Of a stretch of 64,000 bases of DNA, positions 59,698 through 64,000 are shown in pieces. Source of the DNA: Rusavskia elegans (Eukaryota > Ascomycota > Lecanoromycetes > Teloschistales > Teloschistaceae); contig SAUG01000123.1 of NCBI GenBank assembly GCA_011316305.1, positions 1-64,000 on the forward strand. Direction: 5' to 3'. The first letter of the stretch is position 1; each line of letters begins with the position of its first letter. The position numbers were made by a program, and so were the translations under genes. The notes under the pieces are model-generated. The model made no database searches and was not told the DNA's origin. It saw nothing but the letters and a program-made list of their open reading frames with translations.

Positions 59698-60110
59698 GAT
59701 TACATAATGTTTTTTCATGAGTTTTGCTTGGTGTGTTCAGGCGCAGTAGTGTTGAGGCTGAAGGGTTTCATGTTTCGGAATTGAAGATGAAAAAGCCTGG
59801 GGGTTACAGATACGGGGCTTCCACCCGTGGGGTTGAGATGATGGGGCTGAAGATTTTGCCCGCAGAACATCGAATTATTAATAGCACTTCGAAGGATTCC
59901 AGAATTGGAGGGAGGTAGATGTATAAAGCCAGGAGCCATCATCTTCTACGGATTCGAAAAGACAAGTCAACTCTTCTCTTTTCTTCATCCGTTTCGCCCC
60001 GTCGCGGTCCCTATTACATCTTTGATTCATTGCTTCCAATTCGCATCTGTCATCTCCAATTACCGTTATTAATTCAGACTCGCTACATCGCACATCGCAC
60101 ATCTAACACG

Positions 60111-60761
60111 ATGCGCACCGCTCAAGTCTTCCTGGTCTTCCTCTCTCTCCTCTCCCTCTCCCTCGCTGCAGGTTCATCTCCCGGCGCCGCGGCAGGATCT
60201 TCGTCTTCACGCTCAGGTTCATCTCCCGGCGCCGCAGCAGGATCATCGTCTTCACGCTCCTCCGCCTCACCCAACAGGGCCGGAAACCGGGGGACTCCGG
60301 AAGCGCAGACGCCCCATTTTTCGAAGAATGGAAGTTTCAGGAAGGACGAGAGCGGGCTACAAGAGACTGACGAAAAAAAAGGCATGACAGACCCACCGGG
60401 GAATCAACCCGAACCACCTGATAGTGATAAGCCTGAATCGCCTCCAGGCGATGGAGATGATCCGACACCCCCGAAAACAAGCAAGACGACGACTGCGCAA
60501 CGACAAAAAAGTACGACGTTTGAAGCGAAAGTTGATGGGATGTTGACGACGATGACGGGTGTTGAAGTGTCATTTACTAGTACGGGGATGAGTACGCCAA
60601 CGTCCTTGTCTTTGGCGAGGAGCACAAGGCCTTCAACCGCAGGACCAACGACAACACCAGCGCCGGACCGAGTGCCGGCGAGTGGTACGAGTATTGACTC
60701 GGCTGATATGAATTTATTGGGCCTCTTGGTTGCTGTGGGCATGGGTGTACTGGTGTATTAG
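60111..60761 (+). CDS. Ser/Thr/Pro-rich GPI-anchored-like surface protein
   Basis: 216 residues in one exon. The start at 60111 gives a signal peptide (MRTAQVFLVFLSLLSLSLAAG). Then come two perfect GSSPGAAAGSSSSRS repeats (residues 21-50, encoded by two near-identical 45-base units at 60171-60260), a charged Pro-rich middle, a Ser/Thr-rich stalk and a hydrophobic C-terminus (MNLLGLLVAVGMGVLVY). No lysine or arginine follows the tail, as expected for GPI-anchor signals. Function unknown; cell-wall or surface location is inferred. Decayed relatives flank it at 59336 and 61283. Confidence 0.75.
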   Translation: MRTAQVFLVFLSLLSLSLAAGSSPGAAAGSSSSRSGSSPGAAAGSSSSRSSASPNRAGNRGTPEAQTPHFSKNGSFRKDESGLQETDEKKGMTDPPGNQPEPPDSDKPESPPGDGDDPTPPKTSKTTTAQRQKSTTFEAKVDGMLTTMTGVEVSFTSTGMSTPTSLSLARSTRPSTAGPTTTPAPDRVPASGTSIDSADMNLLGLLVAVGMGVLVY

Positions 60762-61282
60762 ACATGAATTCGATGTTGATGATAGAAATGAAGGCGTTCT
60801 GGTGGAAGAATGATGTTTATCGCTTAGTACAGTGCCTCTAATGAGATTATTGTGGCTTTGTCATCCAAACATGGTGCGACGTGATTTGAGCTGGGAGGCA
60901 GACTATCGGATGGATAGATCAATAGATCTAGAACATGTCCGCAGCCAAGGACCACCAAGCCACCAAAGCGGTCCGCACGTGGGGGCTGACGGCGGCCCGC
61001 CGGGCCGAGGGGGCGGTGTCCCATGGGGGCTTGGGCTGAAGATTCGTGATCTATCTTTAGTTCTGCAGATCGCATCTCAGAGATTTCTGTTCCTGGTCAC
61101 CTCAGCTATCGCCTAGCTTCTTCTTGGGCTAATAGTTATGATTCTCTTCGGATTTCTGTCGTAAACCCACTTCTGTTCATCATCTGCTCTGAATTAGCAC
61201 AAACCCCGTCGTCTTTAATCCTAATGCTCATTATTACCGGTATAGAAACGGACGTAGCTTTACCCAGCGCTGACCTTTGACA
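60762..61282. other. Intergenic, GC-rich patch
   Basis: Contains a very GC-rich stretch at 60965-61025 with a CACGTG core. No gene recognised. Confidence 0.4.
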
Positions 61283-61563
61283 ATGCGATCGGCTGAGATC
61301 CTTATTTTCTTCAACCTCCTTCTCTCATTTACCTCAGCCATAGAACCAGCACCAGCACCAGCCGGCCAAGTCGCAGCCCCTAAACCCGCAAACAGAGGCA
61401 CAACTTCATACCAAGATCTTTGACACCGAGTACCAGGGCAGCCCCAACCGGAACGCCGGCGCCGACGCCAGCTGCAGGATCGAATTCAAACAGTGCGATC
61501 GTGGAGTTGAATGTCTTGAGCTTGGTGTTTGCGATGGGAGTAATTTTATTGTCGTGTCGGTAG
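61283..61563 (+). pseudogene. Frameshifted GPI-anchored-like surface protein, copy 2
   Basis: ATG at 61283 opens a signal peptide (MRSAEILIFFNLLLSFTSA) and an Ala/Pro stretch, then stops at TGA 61421-61423 after 46 codons. Another frame from about 61410 to the TAG at 61561 carries the family tail: TPST, TGTPAPTPAAGSNS, and the hydrophobic LNVLSLVFAMGVILLS. No intron with matching phase was found, and the charged middle of the family is missing, so it looks like a deletion plus frameshift. Confidence 0.6.
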
Positions 61564-62017
61564 TAAGTGCCGTGGATGGTGCCGTTGCCGGAAATATTTT
61601 ATAGAGGACCTGATGATCTTGCAAATGTAATTGTAATTGTTCAATCGCGGAGATACTGTCTGCCTTCTGGGAAATTATTTCCACGAATCTCCAACAGCCA
61701 ATTTCACGGTCTTGTCTTTTGCGAAGCCACTCTCGCATGCCGTGGGAATATTAAATGCAGAGGGCCATGCACCTTCGACTAGCGGGGTGGGCATCTGATG
61801 GCTCGACTGCAAGCCAAATCGAATGCCCGACCAGTGGATGGGATACTGACCATGTAGCATTGCCTTGTAGGCACTGCAGTGTACGAAACCACCAATGCCA
61901 GAAATTGGCCTGGACCAAGATGTCGAAGCATTGTTTTCTGAAGGCAAAGTACTGCAGAATGGGCGACTGCTCGGCCACACACATGCTGTAAGGTTATCCA
62001 ATCCACAGCGATTGCCA
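61564..62017. other. Intergenic, no supported gene
   Basis: Several overlapping short frames on both strands without motifs; 3' flank of the ferroportin-like gene. Confidence 0.4.
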
Positions 62018-63918
62018 TCATCTAGCTGTCAGCTCCACATCCGGATCATCAACCCTAGTATACTTTTGCCTCGCTAGACATCTTGATTTGTGGAATAGAT
62101 GACCTCGATTTTGTTTCACATAGGTTGTGAAGCACAAGTTCGCGATTGCTATCGCCCCGACGCTGATGAGTGCAGGGTACTGGAACTGCTCCGGCTTTGA
62201 AAAGATCGAAGTTGTGGCAAATGAGAGCATTTCGAACAGATTCTGTAGAGCAGCCTCTGTTGCAGAGAATTGCGAGCGAGAGTCGGAAGATACCTCCTGC
62301 ACCCAGTGAGTAAACATAAGTGATATGACGAGTATTGAAAGTGCGGATACACGTACTTCTTGAACAAGATATTGTACGCTCAGGTCAAATCCCCATAGTC
62401 CTATGCGACTCATGATCACACCGGACATCAAAGCAAGGTTCCTCAAGCGTACCTCTAGAGCTACTGTACAGAATAAAGCCACCCCTGCAGCGGCACATGC
62501 AGTTTGCCAAGTAATGAACCAAAGGCCTGATCGAGTAGGGCCGATTCGAGACATTAGCATCGGTGCAGCCCATGTTGCACCCAGCTCAACGACCACAGAT
62601 ATAAGCCTGAACACTGAAATCCAGATCGCAGTCAACCCAGAGGCCAGCAAGTAAGTGATCATCTGAGCGTTGAAGGATAGCACCGTCAAGTAGAGGATGC
62701 ATAGCGACAGGGATGCCAAAAGAACAGGACTCCGGAAGTAGCCATACCGTGACGATCGGATCCCGTTAAAATAGGCCAAGACATGTTCTAGACTCGATCT
62801 CCGGACAGGTGTCGTAGCATCTTGGGTATCCGCACTTGCCAAGGCGTGATCTGATAGTTCCAGTGTTTCTGATGACCGTGCAAGTTCGGGCACAGCATGG
62901 TATACTTGAGCAATGGCAACGTATTCCATGGTCACTGAGACTAGACTGGAACCCAGTACAACCCAGAGCGCTACATGGGTCGATGCCGCGTCGACCAAGG
63001 AAATGAACAACGGAGCCACAAGTTTTGCGATAAGATCTATTCTTCGCATTGACGCATTTAGGTCTGTCGTCCGTTACATTTCTGCGTTGAAAAGCGCCAG
63101 ATGTGTCTTACCTCGTCTCCGAGTGTCATGACCCCCGGATACGGTGACAACCTAATAGCTCGAATTTATTTCTTGTATTTAGAATGTGCGGAGGTCGCAA
63201 CACATGACTCACCCAATCTCTCTCCACAGCGACGGTATTTGCCGTTGCAGCAACCTTCTCTATACAGGCGAGGGCCGCAAGTACAGTAAATAGGAAATGA
63301 GAATGATCTTCAAATTGTGGGAGAGACAAGAGACCAGCGAAGATGATGCACGAAGCAGCAACCGGGAGCCGCTGCCACACTGCGCTTTAGTCAGCTCAGG
63401 GATAGCATAGCTGGTTGTCCTATTCAAGAGCCGAAGGAAAGTAGAAATCGCTCACCGATCGAATGCCTAATTGTCACAAGCCGGTTGGACCTATCCATCA
63501 ATTTGCCAATGGATGATGACAGAAGGAAGACAGCGCAACTTCTGGCAAGCGCATAGATTGAAGCGAAGAGTAGAGTGCCAGGAAAGACAGCAGCGAGGAA
63601 AAGAAAAGCAGCAAACTCGAACATACGAGAGTTCCATGTGGACAGAAAGTGGGAGATGTAGAGCCGGATGGTGATATGTGTGAAGTCTGCAGCATCATTC
63701 TGCCCGACAAGGAAGGAACGATGGCTTGATTGTGCAGGACTTAGAGATCTGCTCCTGTCTATCATGATGTTGGATTCACCAACATCGTTGTCGTCCTGTT
63801 GGTCATCACAAGGAAGATAAAACAGAACAGAAGAGAACTGACGGAGGGCCGTGCTCACGTGATCTCGTGTTCGGGACTGATGCCACTGCATGTCGTCTGC
63901 CACGGGTTGCCATGTCAT
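62018..63918 (-). CDS. Ferroportin-type iron transporter (SLC40 family)
   Basis: Five exons, 63918-63456, 63379-63213, 63151-63112, 63063-62357 and 62296-62018, give 551 residues; all phases agree. Family marks are LYISHFLSTWNSRMFEFAAFLFLAAVFPGTLLFASIYAL, DRSNRL, SIVWQRLPVAAS, IEKVAATANTVAVERDWV, LNASMRRIDL-AKLVAPLFISL, and IGLWGFDLSVQYLVQE then ATEAALQNLFEMLSFATT. About ten to twelve membrane helices are visible. The family exports ferrous iron across membranes in animals; fungal members are less studied and may act at the plasma or vacuolar membrane. The last intron (60 bases, GTACGT donor) is in frame and stop-free, so its splicing is inferred from the family alignment. The N-terminal ~70 residues are polar and less certain. 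Confidence 0.88.
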
Positions 63919-64000
63919 CTCGCCGCAAGAGCAGCAACGACCCGATCGACGTTGACTTTACTCTTCGTCGTGTGTTTGGCAAGACAAGCTTTAGGTATCG
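63919..64000. other. Upstream of the ferroportin-like gene
   Basis: Short promoter stretch to the window edge; no feature can be called. Confidence 0.4.

Noticed and set aside
60965..61025. CpG-rich promoter island
   Set aside because: GC-rich with one CACGTG core, but no intact gene starts nearby to support a regulatory call.

Overview
This window looks like a chromosome segment of a filamentous ascomycete (Pezizomycotina). Genes have short introns of 46-97 bases with GTRNGT-type donors and CTAAC/CTGAT-type branch sites. Gene content is typical of such fungi: endosulfine, Ice2, Sfm1, MYG1, Lto1, ferroportin and a fungal ferroportin-like intron layout. Repeats carry the C:G to T:A signature of repeat-induced point mutation (RIP). 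Dothideomycetes is plausible but is not proven by sequence alone.

Layout. (1) 1-5.2 kb: three tandem small secreted proteins that share a promoter block and signal-peptide region (one broken by a nonsense codon), then a minus-strand gene with a fungal N-terminal domain. (2) 5.8-21.1 kb: a 15.3 kb AT-rich nest. It is an outer Ty1/Copia element with 225 bp LTRs, interrupted by a non-autonomous hAT-like element with a perfect 8 bp target duplication. That hAT element itself holds a ~600 bp MITE and a 7.5 kb minus-strand Ty3/Gypsy element with 231 bp LTRs. A second hAT-like MITE lies near the Copia 3' end. (3) 21.1-37.0 kb: gene-rich. It holds a relic and an intact member of the secreted Cys-rich family, Sfm1, endosulfine (intron 2 carries a ~61-copy 12 bp minisatellite), MYG1, Ice2, a short-chain dehydrogenase, Lto1, an SMP-30/gluconolactonase-like secreted enzyme and a Cys-rich single-pass membrane protein. 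(4) 37.0-52.4 kb: a second AT-rich nest. A minus-strand Gypsy element is interrupted by a 3.9 kb long-TIR DNA element (itself holding a MITE) and by a 3.3 kb gag-only LTR element. (5) 52.4-64.0 kb: a multi-spanning membrane protein, a prenylcysteine-oxidase-like FAD enzyme, a family of Ser/Thr/Pro-rich GPI-anchored-like proteins (one intact, two decayed) and a fungal ferroportin.

How it fits together. The window is a compartmentalised genome: conserved housekeeping genes alternate with RIP-inactivated transposon nests, and fast-evolving secreted or surface protein families sit within a few to about 20 kb of the nests. Removing each inserted element restores ordinary element lengths (Copia ~5.9 kb, Gypsy ~6.7 kb, TIR element ~3.2 kb), which supports the nesting order. 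In all four LTR pairs the outer edge of each LTR keeps more C:G than the inner edge, so the position within the duplication, not the sequence, set the mutation load.
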